Shown piece after piece: positions 51,838-61,736 of a stretch of 64,000 nucleotides of DNA; positions within the stretch are counted from its first letter, which is position 1; every line of letters begins with the position of its first letter. The position numbers and the translations under genes are program-made. Below the pieces are notes generated by a model. It saw only the letters and a program-made list of their open reading frames with translations. It was not told the DNA's origin and did not search any database. Source of the stretch: JABSSA01 sp039984715 (GTDB lineage Bacteria; Pseudomonadota; Alphaproteobacteria; Rhodobacterales; Rhodobacteraceae). The DNA lies in NCBI GenBank assembly GCA_039984715.1, contig JBDWUA010000015.1, positions 1 through 64,000 on the forward strand, in the 5' to 3' direction.

Positions 51838-52431
51838 ATGAAACCCGATTCACTTATTCTGTCTTTTGATACATCGGCCGCGCATTGCGCGGCCGCTTTG
51901 AGTTCAAACGACACGGTGCTCGACACCATTTACGAGCCTATGAAAAAGGGGCAAAACGAACGATTAATCGGGTTGCTTGAAAACCTTTTGGCCCGCCAGA
52001 ACGCAAGTTGGTCTGATCTTGATGCGTTGGCTGTTGGCGTTGGCCCCGGAAATTTCACTGGTATCCGCATAGGGATTTCCGCCGCGCGTGGCCTGTCCCT
52101 TGGGCTTGGCATTCCGGCCTATGGGATCAATGGGTTTGAACAGCGCAATAACGTGCTGCAAGAAAGCGGTCTAATTTGCGTTCCGGGTCCCCGCGACCAA
52201 TTATTCGTTGAATTGCCTGAAGGGCCGAGACTGATGCCCCTAGGCGACGCGGAACTGCTGGGCAAACCGATACTTCCCGATCCAGACCCCATTTTGTTGG
52301 TCAGCGCAATTGGGCATCTGGCACGTGCTGCCTGGCCAATATCACCTGCGCCCCCAACCCCTTTGTATATCAAGCCCGCCGACGCGGCACCGGCACGCGA
52401 AGGTCCCCCCAGGATATTAGATGACGCCTGA
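51838..52431 (+). CDS. tsaB: tRNA threonylcarbamoyladenosine biosynthesis protein TsaB
   Basis: Partner of TsaD in making t6A37 of ANN-decoding tRNAs. 197 residues, shorter than E. coli TsaB (231). N-terminal LILSFDTSAAHCAAAL and GVGPGNFTGIRIGISAARGLS near 61-81 are diagnostic. Overlaps rimI by 11 bases. Confidence 0.9.
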   Translation: MKPDSLILSFDTSAAHCAAALSSNDTVLDTIYEPMKKGQNERLIGLLENLLARQNASWSDLDALAVGVGPGNFTGIRIGISAARGLSLGLGIPAYGINGFEQRNNVLQESGLICVPGPRDQLFVELPEGPRLMPLGDAELLGKPILPDPDPILLVSAIGHLARAAWPISPAPPTPLYIKPADAAPAREGPPRILDDA

Positions 52432-52852
52432 ATTAATGGCGCAATTGCATGCCAAGTGCTTTCCGGAACGCCCTTGGTCAGCGGATGAATTTGACAATCT
52501 ATCCCGCCAAAGCGGCTGTGTCGTTCAATGGGCACCCGAAAATTCAGGTTTTGTGGTGGCGCGGTCTGTTTTAGACGAAGCTGAAATTCTTACTATTGCG
52601 GTCGATCCAAAGTTTCGTCGCCGTGGTTACGGACGTCTCTTGATGCAAAACCTAAGCGATCACCTTGTCAAAGCACCCGTGCCCTGCGCGACATTGTTCT
52701 TGGAAGTCAGCGCGCAGAACAGACCTGCTTATAATTTATACATTCAATTGGGTTTTGTGGAATCAGGCAGACGCAAGGGATATTACCGCGATAATGCCGG
52801 TCAAAACGTTGATGCAGTGGTTATGACGGCAACTTGCCCTTTGGTCAGTTGA
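52421..52852 (+). CDS. rimI: RimI-like ribosomal protein N-acetyltransferase
   Basis: GNAT enzyme of 143 residues, acetylating protein N-termini. Acetyl-CoA loop RRRGYGRLLMQ near 66-76 and the family ending LGFVESGRRKGYY near 109-121. Coupled to tsaB by overlap, the usual neighbour. Confidence 0.9.
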   Translation: MTPELMAQLHAKCFPERPWSADEFDNLSRQSGCVVQWAPENSGFVVARSVLDEAEILTIAVDPKFRRRGYGRLLMQNLSDHLVKAPVPCATLFLEVSAQNRPAYNLYIQLGFVESGRRKGYYRDNAGQNVDAVVMTATCPLVS

Positions 52853-52883
52853 TCGAAACCTGATCCAAACTGTTAAAAAGCGG

Positions 52884-52912
52884 TTGACGCTTGCGGGGGG
52901 GTGCGGCCTAAT
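52884..52912 (+). promoter_or_regulatory. Candidate promoter of the BMP ABC operon
   Basis: TTGACG (52884-52889), 17-base spacer containing a run of G, then CCTAAT (52907-52912); leader of about 67 bases to the ATG at 52987. Confidence 0.45.
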
Positions 52913-52986
52913 CCCGTATGATCTAAATGATCTCGGGTCGTCCCAAACTGCCAGAACGACCCCAACCACGAAATTGGGAGAGACAT

Positions 52987-53985
52987 ATGACATTTATGAA
53001 GAAGCTTCTGAGCGCGACAGCCGCAATGGCGTTGAGCGCCGGGGCCGCTTTGGCCGAACCTGCCCTCATCTTCGATCTTGGCGGGAAATTCGACAAGAGC
53101 TTCAACGAAGCGGCCTTTGGCGGTGCGCAGCGTTGGGCCGAGGAAACTGGCGGCACATTCCGCGAAATCGAATTGCAATCTGAAGCTCAGCGCGAACAAG
53201 CACTGCGTCGTTTTGCCGAAGCGGGTGCCAACCCGATCGTAATGGCCGGTTTCGCGTTTGCAGACGCATTGAGCCAAGTCGCCGTCGATTACCCGGACAC
53301 AAAGTTTGCCGTTATCGACGTGAATTGGCTAGACCTGCCAAACGTGCGCGGCATCGGCTTTGCCGAACATGAGGGGTCTTACCTTGTTGGAATGATGGCG
53401 GCAAAAGCGTCAAAATCCGGCACAGTTGGCTTTATCGGCGGGATGGACATCCCACTGATCCGCAAGTTTGCTTGTGGCTATGCACAAGGTGTCAAAGCTG
53501 TGAACGCAGACGCAACGGTTGTCGCGAACATGACCGGGACAACTCCGGAAGCTTGGAACGATCCGGTTAAAGGGTCCGAGCTGACAAAAGCGCAAATCAG
53601 CCAAGGCGCTGACGTTGTGTATGCGGCCGCTGGCGGTACAGGTGTGGGCGTTTTGCAAACTGCGGCCGACGAAGGCATTTTGTCCATCGGCGTGGATAGC
53701 AACCAGAACTATTTGCACTCAGGCAAAGTTCTTACATCCATGATGAAGCGCGTGGATAACGCTGTGTTTGATGCCTTTACACAAGGTGCTGACCTTGAAA
53801 CGGGCAACTTCACTATGGGGTTGGCAAATGGTGGTGTTGGCTATGCACTGGACGAACACAACGCGGCATTGGTGTCTGACGACATGAAATCCGCAGTGGA
53901 CGGAGCATTGTCAAAAATCGCGGATGGCTCGTTGGCTGTGCACGATTATACATCAGACGACAGCTGCCCAGTTCTGAACTTCTGA
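52987..53985 (+). CDS. BMP-family ABC transporter substrate-binding protein
   Basis: Periplasmic binding protein of 332 residues of the Bmp/Med family (nucleoside binding). Signal peptide 1-23 with an AxA site and no lipobox Cys, so probably soluble. FDLGGKFDKSFNEAAF near 29-44 is the family motif; GVDSNQNYLHSG is near 237-248. With the next three genes it forms an importer for nucleosides or similar bases. RBS GGGAGAG. Confidence 0.9.
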   Translation: MTFMKKLLSATAAMALSAGAALAEPALIFDLGGKFDKSFNEAAFGGAQRWAEETGGTFREIELQSEAQREQALRRFAEAGANPIVMAGFAFADALSQVAVDYPDTKFAVIDVNWLDLPNVRGIGFAEHEGSYLVGMMAAKASKSGTVGFIGGMDIPLIRKFACGYAQGVKAVNADATVVANMTGTTPEAWNDPVKGSELTKAQISQGADVVYAAAGGTGVGVLQTAADEGILSIGVDSNQNYLHSGKVLTSMMKRVDNAVFDAFTQGADLETGNFTMGLANGGVGYALDEHNAALVSDDMKSAVDGALSKIADGSLAVHDYTSDDSCPVLNF

Positions 53986-54001
53986 TCTGACGCAGATTCA
54001 G

Positions 54002-54026
54002 GCCGCACGCCATAAGTGCGTGCGGC
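54002..54026. terminator. Intercistronic hairpin after the BMP gene
   Basis: GCCGCACGC and GCGTGCGGC form a perfect 9-bp stem with a 7-base loop, 17 bases after the stop and 26 before the ATPase start. As with glpV, it probably keeps the binding protein in excess over the transporter subunits. Confidence 0.6.
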
Positions 54027-54051
54027 TTACCTATTTTTGGAAATTCATCTC

Positions 54052-55605
54052 ATGAGCGCGCCCGCCATTGAACTCAAAGGCATTTCAAAAGCCTTTGGCC
54101 CGGTCCAGGCAAACAAGGACATTTCGATCTCTGTCATGCCTGGTACGATCCATGGGATCATCGGCGAAAACGGGGCCGGTAAATCCACGCTCATGTCGAT
54201 TTTGTATGGATTTTACAAAGCGGATGCCGGTGAAATTTTCATCGCGGGCAAAAAGACGCAAATTCCTGACAGTCAGGCGGCAATTGCTGCTGGCATCGGA
54301 ATGGTTTTCCAGCACTTTAAGCTGGTCGAAAATTTCACGGTCCTCGAAAATATCATTCTAGGGGCCGAGGACGGACAGTTGTTGCGTCCCTCATTGACCA
54401 AAGCGCGAAAGACGTTGCTTGAGTTGGCCAAAGAATATGAGCTGAACGTCGATCCGGACGCGGTCATCGAAGACATTGGCGTTGGGATGCAACAGCGTGT
54501 TGAAATCCTAAAAGCTCTTTATCGTCAGGCCGACATTCTGATTCTGGATGAACCGACGGGTGTGTTGACACCTGCCGAAGCCGATCAGTTGTTCCGCATC
54601 CTTGAACGTCTGAAAGAAGAAGGCAAAACAATCATTCTGATCACGCACAAACTGCGCGAGATCATGGATACAACGGACACCGTCAGCGTCATGCGGCGCG
54701 GCGAAATGACCGCAACGGTCAAAACCGCAGAAACCAGCCCCCCCGAGCTTGCCGAATTGATGGTCGGGCGCAAAGTGTTGTTGCGCGTTGATAAAACACC
54801 GGCGCAAGCCCGTGATGTTGTGTTGGACGTCCGGGATTTGCGTGTCAAAGATGACAAAGGTGTGGAGCGTTTGAGAGGTATCAACCTTCAAGTCCGCGCA
54901 GGTGAAATTCTTGGGATTGCCGGAGTTGCCGGGAATGGACAATCAGAGCTGCTTGAAGTTTTGGGTGGTTACATGACCGGAAAAGGCATTGTGTCCTTGA
55001 ATGGGAAACCCATTGATCTGACAGGGAAAAACTCGGACGGCCAATCGCGACGCGCAAACGGAATTGCCCACGTACCAGAAGATCGCCAACGCGAAGGCTT
55101 GATCATGGATTTCACGGCTTGGGAAAACACCGCTTTTGGATATCACCGGGACGAAGCCTACAAATCTGGTATCTTAATGGATAATGCGGCCATCAAGGCC
55201 GACACCGAAGCGAAAATGGAACGCTTTGATGTGCGCCCGCCCAATCCGCGCCTTGCTGCGAAGAACTTTTCAGGTGGCAATCAGCAAAAAATCGTTCTGG
55301 CGCGTGAAATCGAACGCAAGCCCGAATTGTTGCTGGTTGGTCAACCAACCCGCGGCGTAGACATCGGTGCGATTGAATTCATTCACCAACAGATCGTCGC
55401 CCTGCGGGATGAGGGCAAAGCAATCCTGCTAGTGTCTGTCGAACTGGACGAGATTATGGGCCTGTCGGATCGCATTGCGGTCATGTTTGACGGACAGATC
55501 ATGGGTGAACGGCTTCCGGACGCGACGGATGAAAAAGAGCTTGGACTGCTTATGGCGGGAATAACCGACTTCGACACAGCTCATCCCATTGAAGAGGCGC
55601 GATAA
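54052..55605 (+). CDS. Nucleoside-type ABC transporter double ATPase
   Basis: Two ABC domains in 517 residues, as in YufO/NupA and sugar ATPases. First Walker A GENGAGKST near 38-46, first signature IGVGMQQRVEI near 142-152; the second half has GVAGNGQSE near 291-299 and the signature FSGGNQQK near 406-413. ATG 54052 chosen, since it begins MSAPAIELKGISKAFG; an in-frame upstream start is inside the hairpin. Ends 1 base before the next ATG. Confidence 0.93.
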   Translation: MSAPAIELKGISKAFGPVQANKDISISVMPGTIHGIIGENGAGKSTLMSILYGFYKADAGEIFIAGKKTQIPDSQAAIAAGIGMVFQHFKLVENFTVLENIILGAEDGQLLRPSLTKARKTLLELAKEYELNVDPDAVIEDIGVGMQQRVEILKALYRQADILILDEPTGVLTPAEADQLFRILERLKEEGKTIILITHKLREIMDTTDTVSVMRRGEMTATVKTAETSPPELAELMVGRKVLLRVDKTPAQARDVVLDVRDLRVKDDKGVERLRGINLQVRAGEILGIAGVAGNGQSELLEVLGGYMTGKGIVSLNGKPIDLTGKNSDGQSRRANGIAHVPEDRQREGLIMDFTAWENTAFGYHRDEAYKSGILMDNAAIKADTEAKMERFDVRPPNPRLAAKNFSGGNQQKIVLAREIERKPELLLVGQPTRGVDIGAIEFIHQQIVALRDEGKAILLVSVELDEIMGLSDRIAVMFDGQIMGERLPDATDEKELGLLMAGITDFDTAHPIEEAR

Positions 55606-55606
55606 G

Positions 55607-56701
55607 ATGCAAAAGATGCCACAATGGGCAGAAGTCCTTCTTGTTCCGCTGATCTCTTTGTTTCTGGCGGCTGCCTTATCCGCATTGGTCATTTTGGCGA
55701 TTGGTGAAGACCCGATCGAAGCTGTGAAGCTGATGGTCATTGGATCCCTGACGACGACATACGGATGGGGCTACACCCTATATTATGCAACAAATTTTGT
55801 GTTCACGGGATTGGCCGTCTCAGTCGCCTATCATGCTGGGTTGTTCAACATCGGCGGCGAAGGCCAAGCAACACTTGGCGGTCTTGGCGTTGCCCTTGTT
55901 TGCCTGATGATCGACTGGCCACATTGGTCATTGGCAATGATTGCAGCCATCATTGGGGCAGCGGCTTTTGGTGCGTTATGGGCGCTGATCCCCGCCTATT
56001 TACAAGCCAAACGTGGCAGCCACATCGTGATCACCACGATCATGTTCAATTATATCGCGGCCTCGTTCCTTGTATATATTCTGGTCAATGTGCTGCGCCC
56101 CAAGGGTGCAATGGATCCGGCATCCGCGCGTTTTTCCGAAACCGTTCAACTGCCATCGCTTCATGACATATTGGGCGTCTTTGGTATCGAATTCTCAAAG
56201 GCTGCGCCTGCCAATATTTCTTTGTTTGTCGCCATCGCTGCCTGTATTTTAGTATGGGTTTTGATTTGGCGTACGCGCTTGGGCTACGAAATCCGAAGTC
56301 TTGGAAAATCAGATAGTGCTGCGAGATACGCCGGTATTCCACCGGCCAAAATCATCATCATCACAATGCTGATTTCGGGCGGATTGGCGGGGTGCATGGC
56401 GATCAACAATGTCATGGGCGAAGCCGAACGCCTTGTGTTGAACGCAACAGAAGGCGCTGGTTTCATCGGCATTGCTGTCGCGCTTATGGGTCGCAATCAC
56501 CCAGTCGGTGTGTTCGTTGCAGCCATCCTGTTTGGGTTCCTATATCAAGGCGGCGCAGAACTGGCGTTATGGACGTCTATTCCGCGCGAACTGATCGTCG
56601 TGATCCAAGCGCTTGTTATCTTATTCACCGGCGCATTGGACAACATGGTGCGGATGCCGCTTGAACGTCTCTTCCTCGCATTTGACAGAAAGCCCGGATA
56701 A
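55607..56701 (+). CDS. Nucleoside-type ABC transporter permease 1
   Basis: Permease of 364 residues, BPD_transp_2 family with about ten membrane segments. NIGGEGQATLGGL near 82-94 and IVITTIMFNYIAA near 141-153 are family features; GAGFIGIAVALMG lies near 285-297. Its stop shares a base with the start of the next permease. Confidence 0.9.
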   Translation: MQKMPQWAEVLLVPLISLFLAAALSALVILAIGEDPIEAVKLMVIGSLTTTYGWGYTLYYATNFVFTGLAVSVAYHAGLFNIGGEGQATLGGLGVALVCLMIDWPHWSLAMIAAIIGAAAFGALWALIPAYLQAKRGSHIVITTIMFNYIAASFLVYILVNVLRPKGAMDPASARFSETVQLPSLHDILGVFGIEFSKAAPANISLFVAIAACILVWVLIWRTRLGYEIRSLGKSDSAARYAGIPPAKIIIITMLISGGLAGCMAINNVMGEAERLVLNATEGAGFIGIAVALMGRNHPVGVFVAAILFGFLYQGGAELALWTSIPRELIVVIQALVILFTGALDNMVRMPLERLFLAFDRKPG

Positions 56702-57669
56702 TGGATTTCGCAACACTCATCCAACTTCTCGACTCTACGGTCCGATCCGCCACGCCGCTTTTGTTCGCATGCCTTGCCGGGTTGTATTCCGAACGGGCCG
56801 GTATTTTTGACATTGGCCTCGAGGGCAAAATGCTGGCCGCGGCCATGTTTTCCGCAGCTTTCGCAGCCTTCAGCGGATCTGTGTGGATTGGTTTGATGGC
56901 AGGCATCGGTGCGTCGATGATGCTAAGCCTTCTGCACGGAGTCGCGTCCATCACATTCCGAGGCAATCAGTTGATATCAGGCGTTGCCATTAATTTTCTG
57001 GCGGTGGGTATGACTGTTCTTTTTGCACAGGCCTGGTTTGGTCAGGGCGGACGGACATCGCAATTGTCTGGCAGTGAACGCTTTGAACCCATCACACTGC
57101 CATTTGCCGACCAAGTGGCTGATGTTCCCTATTTTGGTCCAATCTACTCTGAACTGATTTCTGGGCATTTCATACTGGTTTACATCGGCTTTCTGGCCGT
57201 ACCGCTCACATGGTGGGTGCTGTATCGCACACGGTTTGGATTGCGCTTGCGTGCTGTCGGCGAAAACCCGGCGGCTGTCGATACGGCGGGCGTTTCGGTA
57301 ATCGGCTTGCGCTATGCCGCGATTTGCATATGCGGCTTGTTGTGCGGATTGGCCGGTGCATATCTGTCCACCGCATTGCAGGCGGGTTTCGTCAAGGACA
57401 TGTCCTCAGGACGCGGGTTTATCGCGCTGGCCGCCCTTATCTTTGCGAAATGGCGACCATGGCATGCGTTGGGTGCAACGTTACTGTTTGGAATGTTTAC
57501 CGCGTTGGAAACACGTCCCGACGTGATCGAGGCGGTAATTGGGTTCAAGGTCCAAGGCCAACTGCTAACCGCATTGCCCTACATCATGACCGTGATCATC
57601 TTGGCCGGTTTCGTCGGTAAGGCTATTCCACCGCGCGCCGGTGGGCAGCCATATGTCAAAGAACGTTGA
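56701..57669 (+). CDS. Nucleoside-type ABC transporter permease 2
   Basis: Second BPD_transp_2 permease, 322 residues with about nine segments. Carries FDIGLEGKMLAAA near 35-47 and the conserved GENPAAVDTAGVSV near 188-201. Pairs with permease 1. Last gene of the BMP operon. Confidence 0.9.
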   Translation: MDFATLIQLLDSTVRSATPLLFACLAGLYSERAGIFDIGLEGKMLAAAMFSAAFAAFSGSVWIGLMAGIGASMMLSLLHGVASITFRGNQLISGVAINFLAVGMTVLFAQAWFGQGGRTSQLSGSERFEPITLPFADQVADVPYFGPIYSELISGHFILVYIGFLAVPLTWWVLYRTRFGLRLRAVGENPAAVDTAGVSVIGLRYAAICICGLLCGLAGAYLSTALQAGFVKDMSSGRGFIALAALIFAKWRPWHALGATLLFGMFTALETRPDVIEAVIGFKVQGQLLTALPYIMTVIILAGFVGKAIPPRAGGQPYVKER

Positions 57670-57777
57670 AACAGGTCAGAATTCCATACGTCCAGCTCTG
57701 TTATTCTGGTGAGTCCAATTTGTGCCTGCGCACTCTGACACCTTGATTTCGCACCTGCAGCAGGATTAGGAGGGGTC

Positions 57778-58695
57778 ATGCAAATATACCTCCCTATTGC
57801 TGAGGTGTCAGTGAACGCCTTTCTTCTGCTAGGTCTTGGTGGTCTAGTCGGAATTCTGTCTGGCATGTTTGGCGTGGGTGGCGGGTTTCTGATGACGCCA
57901 TTGCTGTTCTTTATCGGCATACCCCCTGCTGTTGCTGTTGCCACCGAAGCCAACCAGATCGTAGCATCGTCGTTCTCTGGGGTCTTGGCGCATCTGCGAC
58001 GAAAGACCGTCGATCTTAGGATGGGCACCGTCTTGCTGATCGGGGGTCTTTTTGGGGCCGCTATCGGCGTCGTTATCTTCAACTATTTAAAGTCCGTGGG
58101 CCAAGTCGATTTGCTTGTTCGCCTTTGCTATGTTGTCTTCCTTGGCGTCATTGGCGGACTGATGTTCATCGAAAGCCTGCGCGCGTTGCGCAAATCCGCG
58201 AAAGGCGTGTCGATGCCGTCGCGCCGGAAACACGGGCTTATTCACAAGCTGCCTTTCAAAATGCGGTTCCGGGTTTCGGGCCTTTATATCTCGGTCATCC
58301 CACCGCTTTTGGTCGGGGTGTGTGTTGGTATTCTGGCGGCAATTATGGGTGTCGGTGGTGGATTTATCATGGTCCCTGCCATGATCTATTTGCTGGGTAT
58401 GCCCACCAAAGTGGTTGTTGGAACGTCGCTGTTCCAAATTATCTTTGTCACTGCGTTCACCACAATGTTGCATGCTACGACGAACTTTACCGTCGATATC
58501 GTTTTGGCCGTCTTGTTGTTGGTCGGCGGCGTTATCGGTGCTCAGATCGGTGCCCGCATTGGTGTGAAAATGAAGGCCGAACAGCTTCGTATTCTGTTGG
58601 CAATCATGGTGCTTGCTGTGTGTGGGAAATTGGGCCTCGATCTTCTGATAATGCCAAGCGAGCTCTTTTCGCTGGGTGCAGCAGGAGGTCACTGA
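57778..58695 (+). CDS. TauE/SafE-family membrane protein
   Basis: Sulfite exporter/anion permease family, 305 residues with about eight membrane segments and two repeats, each with a GVGGGF motif (near 31-36 and 194-199). Coupled to the TIGR02186 gene (overlap TGATG), the usual partner in alphaproteobacteria. Substrate unknown. RBS AGGAGGGG. Confidence 0.88.
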   Translation: MQIYLPIAEVSVNAFLLLGLGGLVGILSGMFGVGGGFLMTPLLFFIGIPPAVAVATEANQIVASSFSGVLAHLRRKTVDLRMGTVLLIGGLFGAAIGVVIFNYLKSVGQVDLLVRLCYVVFLGVIGGLMFIESLRALRKSAKGVSMPSRRKHGLIHKLPFKMRFRVSGLYISVIPPLLVGVCVGILAAIMGVGGGFIMVPAMIYLLGMPTKVVVGTSLFQIIFVTAFTTMLHATTNFTVDIVLAVLLLVGGVIGAQIGARIGVKMKAEQLRILLAIMVLAVCGKLGLDLLIMPSELFSLGAAGGH

Positions 58696-59453
58696 TGCGC
58701 TATTTGATCGCTTGCCTTTTGCTTCTGGTCAGCCCTGCATGGGCAGAGACCGTTGTACTTGGCCTTAGTCAGGACGAGGTCGCAATCACCACCAGCTTTG
58801 ACGGATCAGAGATCCTGATTTTTGGCGCCGTCAAACGTGAGGCTCCAATCCCCGAAGGCCCACCGCTGCACGTGCTGATCACAGTCGCCAGCCCGTCCGA
58901 GCCCATCACAGTGCGCCGGAAAGAAAAGCGGTTCGGTATCTGGATCAATACCGATTCCGTTGAGATAGACTCAGCGCCAAGTTACTATGCTGTTGCAACC
59001 AGTGGCCCCTTTTCAGAAGTGATCAATAGCGTCGACGACCTGCGGCACAAGATATCTATTCCACGCGCAATTCGGTCAGTTGGGGCACCGTCTTCGGTTA
59101 CAAACGCATCCAGCTTTACCGAAGCGTTGATCCGCATCCGGTCTAACAGTGGTCAATATCAAGTTCTGGAAAATCAGGTTGTCGTCGACGACCAAACGTT
59201 GTTTCGGGCGCGTGTTCGCCTGCCTGCCGCATTGTCCGAAGGTGACTATACCACGCGCATTTTCCTGACCCGCGACGGATCAGTAATTTCTAGTTTTGAA
59301 ACCGGCATCGATGTGCGCAAAGTCGGCCTAGAACGGTGGCTTTACACAATGAGCCGCGAACAATCGCTGTTATACGGCCTTATGTCTTTGGCGATTGCAA
59401 TCGCTGCAGGTTGGGGTGCTTCAGCCGCGTTTTCGCTGATCTTGCGCAACTAG
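58695..59453 (+). CDS. TIGR02186 family transmembrane protein
   Basis: Protein of 252 residues: signal peptide 1-17, a periplasmic beta-rich domain and a C-terminal span at about 230-248. Matches the TIGR02186 family found beside TauE/SafE genes. Likely helps that transporter; function unknown. Stop is 4 bases before the convergent SDR stop. Confidence 0.85.
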   Translation: MRYLIACLLLLVSPAWAETVVLGLSQDEVAITTSFDGSEILIFGAVKREAPIPEGPPLHVLITVASPSEPITVRRKEKRFGIWINTDSVEIDSAPSYYAVATSGPFSEVINSVDDLRHKISIPRAIRSVGAPSSVTNASSFTEALIRIRSNSGQYQVLENQVVVDDQTLFRARVRLPAALSEGDYTTRIFLTRDGSVISSFETGIDVRKVGLERWLYTMSREQSLLYGLMSLAIAIAAGWGASAAFSLILRN

Positions 59454-59457
59454 GCGT

Positions 59458-60165
59458 TTAACCGCGCCCGACATACGGCATACGGTTGGCCATCACAGTC
59501 ATGAACAAGATGTTTGTTTCCAATGGCAAAGACGCCATATGCATGACCGAACGCGCCACATCATCAACCGCCATCGTTGGCATATCGGGAACTTGGGCTT
59601 TCATTGCAGCCACCATTTCGCTTTCGGCGTTGCCGATATCGATCTGACCGCAGGCGATATTCAATTCACGCCCATCAAGGCTTAGTTGCCGCGTCAATCC
59701 AGTGATTGCGTGTTTCGTGGTCGTATAAGTTATCGCGTTTTCACGGGGCACATGGGCCGATATCGAACCATTGTTGATGATGCGCCCCCCACCCTGTTTT
59801 CGCATTTGTGCAAAAGCCGCGCGTGCGCATAAAAACATGCCCGTCAAATTGACATCAAGAGCACGCTGCCAATCCTCAACCGGAGTTTCATCAATCGGCG
59901 CTGCAGGTACAAAAATACCTGCGTTATTGAACAAAACATCCAACTGGCCCGTGCGTTCCACCAACGAGGCCACACATTGTTCAACGTCTTCTTCCCGTGT
60001 CACGTCACCGGGTAACGCCAATGCGTTTTCATAACGATTTGCGATCTCGTCCAATGGCTCAACGCGGCGTGCCATCAGGCCAACCGACCACCCCGCTTGC
60101 AAAAAATGTTCAGCCGTCGCGCGTCCGATGCCAGAGCTTGCCCCAGTGATCAAAATTGTATTCAT
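59458..60165 (-). CDS. Short-chain dehydrogenase (YdfG-like)
   Basis: NAD(P)-dependent oxidoreductase of 235 residues. TGASSGIG near 6-13, NNAG near 79-82, catalytic Ser in NNGSISAH and Y-x3-K as YTTTK near 146-150. Starts inside the end of the helicase gene (4-base overlap). Substrate unknown. Confidence 0.88.
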   Translation of the reverse strand: MNTILITGASSGIGRATAEHFLQAGWSVGLMARRVEPLDEIANRYENALALPGDVTREEDVEQCVASLVERTGQLDVLFNNAGIFVPAAPIDETPVEDWQRALDVNLTGMFLCARAAFAQMRKQGGGRIINNGSISAHVPRENAITYTTTKHAITGLTRQLSLDGRELNIACGQIDIGNAESEMVAAMKAQVPDMPTMAVDDVARSVMHMASLPLETNILFMTVMANRMPYVGRG

Positions 60166-61694
60166 ATCTCTTCCTCTGTCTGTTCCAACGTCAGCGGCGC
60201 TTGGGCCACCGCCTTGAGATCATCCACCCGAAGCGCACCATTGGGTTTGGACAAACGCGGGCGAACAACCCAATGAAGGCGTTCTTGCGCTCGGGTAATC
60301 GCCACATAGGCCAATCGTTTCCACAAAGGCTGGCCGGCCTCAGTGCGGCCTGCGCGGGCTGCGGCCCACAGATCCGGCGCAAACACCTGAACCGTTTCCC
60401 ATTGCGACCCTTGCGCCTTGTGAATCGTAACTGCTGCCCCGTGCAAAAACGTGGCACCCATTCGCGCTGCATAAGGAATAAAGGGTTCTTCTTCGTTTGG
60501 TTTTTCAATTTTGACGATGGATGCTGCACTGATCTGAGGGTCCAACGCACCAACAACATGAAGCTTGGAAAACCCCGGCTTTCGCCCTGGCCCCAAATAA
60601 ATGACCTGCGCGCCTTTGATCAAACCGCGGGCTTCCAGATCGAGACGTTTCTTGCGATGCTTTAGGGGCAATTCCAACCCGTCACAAATTAACGGCTCGC
60701 CCTCTAGCAACATGTCTTCGGGAGCCTCGTACACGCGCCTGAACGCATCGATCAATCGAATGCGCGTCGCATTGCGCCACACCAAAACCGGGCTGCGCGC
60801 CATCATGTCAACTTCGACACGTTGCCCCCAAACAACCCGATCATCCTTTTGCGCCGCGTCCTGCACCATCTGTTCGAAATCTTCGAAGGACAACGCCGGG
60901 TCCGCCAAAGCATGAGCCAAATCCAGAATAGGATTGTCCGCTTCTTGCCGGTGAATACGGTTCAAGTGCTTGAGGCGGGTTTCCGGCAAGCTGTCAAATA
61001 CCATCGCACCAGATTGATTGACCGGGGCCAGCTGCGCCGGGTCCCCAAACAAAACCAAGGTTGGGAAAATCTCTTTCAAATCTTGAAACTGGCGGTCATC
61101 AAGCATCGATGATTCATCGACAAAGCCGATATCAAGCGGTTCTTCGCGACGTTTCCAACCCGTGATGAAATCAGAACCACGCAGACCTGCTGCGGCCAGA
61201 GCACCGGGAATAGACTTGTTATTTTGGTAAAAGGCAAAAGCACGATCCAACGCTTGATCGGTTAAACCCTCAACATCGGGGCGTTCACCATTTCCCGCCA
61301 ACCATTCTGCAATACGTTCGTATTCGGGATCATAGACCGGCGTATATAATATCCGGTGGATGGTCGTTGCCGGAACTCCACGAAGCCGCAATACGCTGGC
61401 TGCCTTGTTCGTTGGGGCAAGAATGGCAAGCGTGCGTCGGTCTTTGCGTTTGCGGGATTCATAATCACCTGAAACGACGTCGACACCGGCCCCTTCCAAC
61501 GCTTTGTAAAGCTCGGCCAGCAGCATAGTCTTGCCAGACCCCGCTTTGCCCGTAATCGCCATCACGCCAGCCCCTGCTTCGCGCGGGGGCATAAGCAAGC
61601 TGTCGTCCAGATTCACCCCAGATTGCGCAAGCAATTGGCTGACGTCGTCATAGGTGCTGGCTTGGTCGTCCGAAAATGTAAGAGCAGTTGTCAT
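60162..61694 (-). CDS. RecD/Dda-like superfamily 1 DNA helicase
   Basis: ATPase of 510 residues. Walker A TGKAGSGKT near 48-56, motif Ia LAPTNKAASVL near 91-101, Walker B FVDESSML near 191-198, motif III FGDPAQLAPV near 213-222 and the UvrD_C_2 end with HKAQGSQWETVQVF and AITRAQERLHWV. This set marks a stand-alone RecD-like 5'-3' helicase, distinct from RecBCD. Confidence 0.88.
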   Translation of the reverse strand: MTTALTFSDDQASTYDDVSQLLAQSGVNLDDSLLMPPREAGAGVMAITGKAGSGKTMLLAELYKALEGAGVDVVSGDYESRKRKDRRTLAILAPTNKAASVLRLRGVPATTIHRILYTPVYDPEYERIAEWLAGNGERPDVEGLTDQALDRAFAFYQNNKSIPGALAAAGLRGSDFITGWKRREEPLDIGFVDESSMLDDRQFQDLKEIFPTLVLFGDPAQLAPVNQSGAMVFDSLPETRLKHLNRIHRQEADNPILDLAHALADPALSFEDFEQMVQDAAQKDDRVVWGQRVEVDMMARSPVLVWRNATRIRLIDAFRRVYEAPEDMLLEGEPLICDGLELPLKHRKKRLDLEARGLIKGAQVIYLGPGRKPGFSKLHVVGALDPQISAASIVKIEKPNEEEPFIPYAARMGATFLHGAAVTIHKAQGSQWETVQVFAPDLWAAARAGRTEAGQPLWKRLAYVAITRAQERLHWVVRPRLSKPNGALRVDDLKAVAQAPLTLEQTEEEI

Positions 61695-61736
61695 GCGCGG
61701 GACCCTATAGCCGGGTCCCGACAGGGGCCAGAGCGA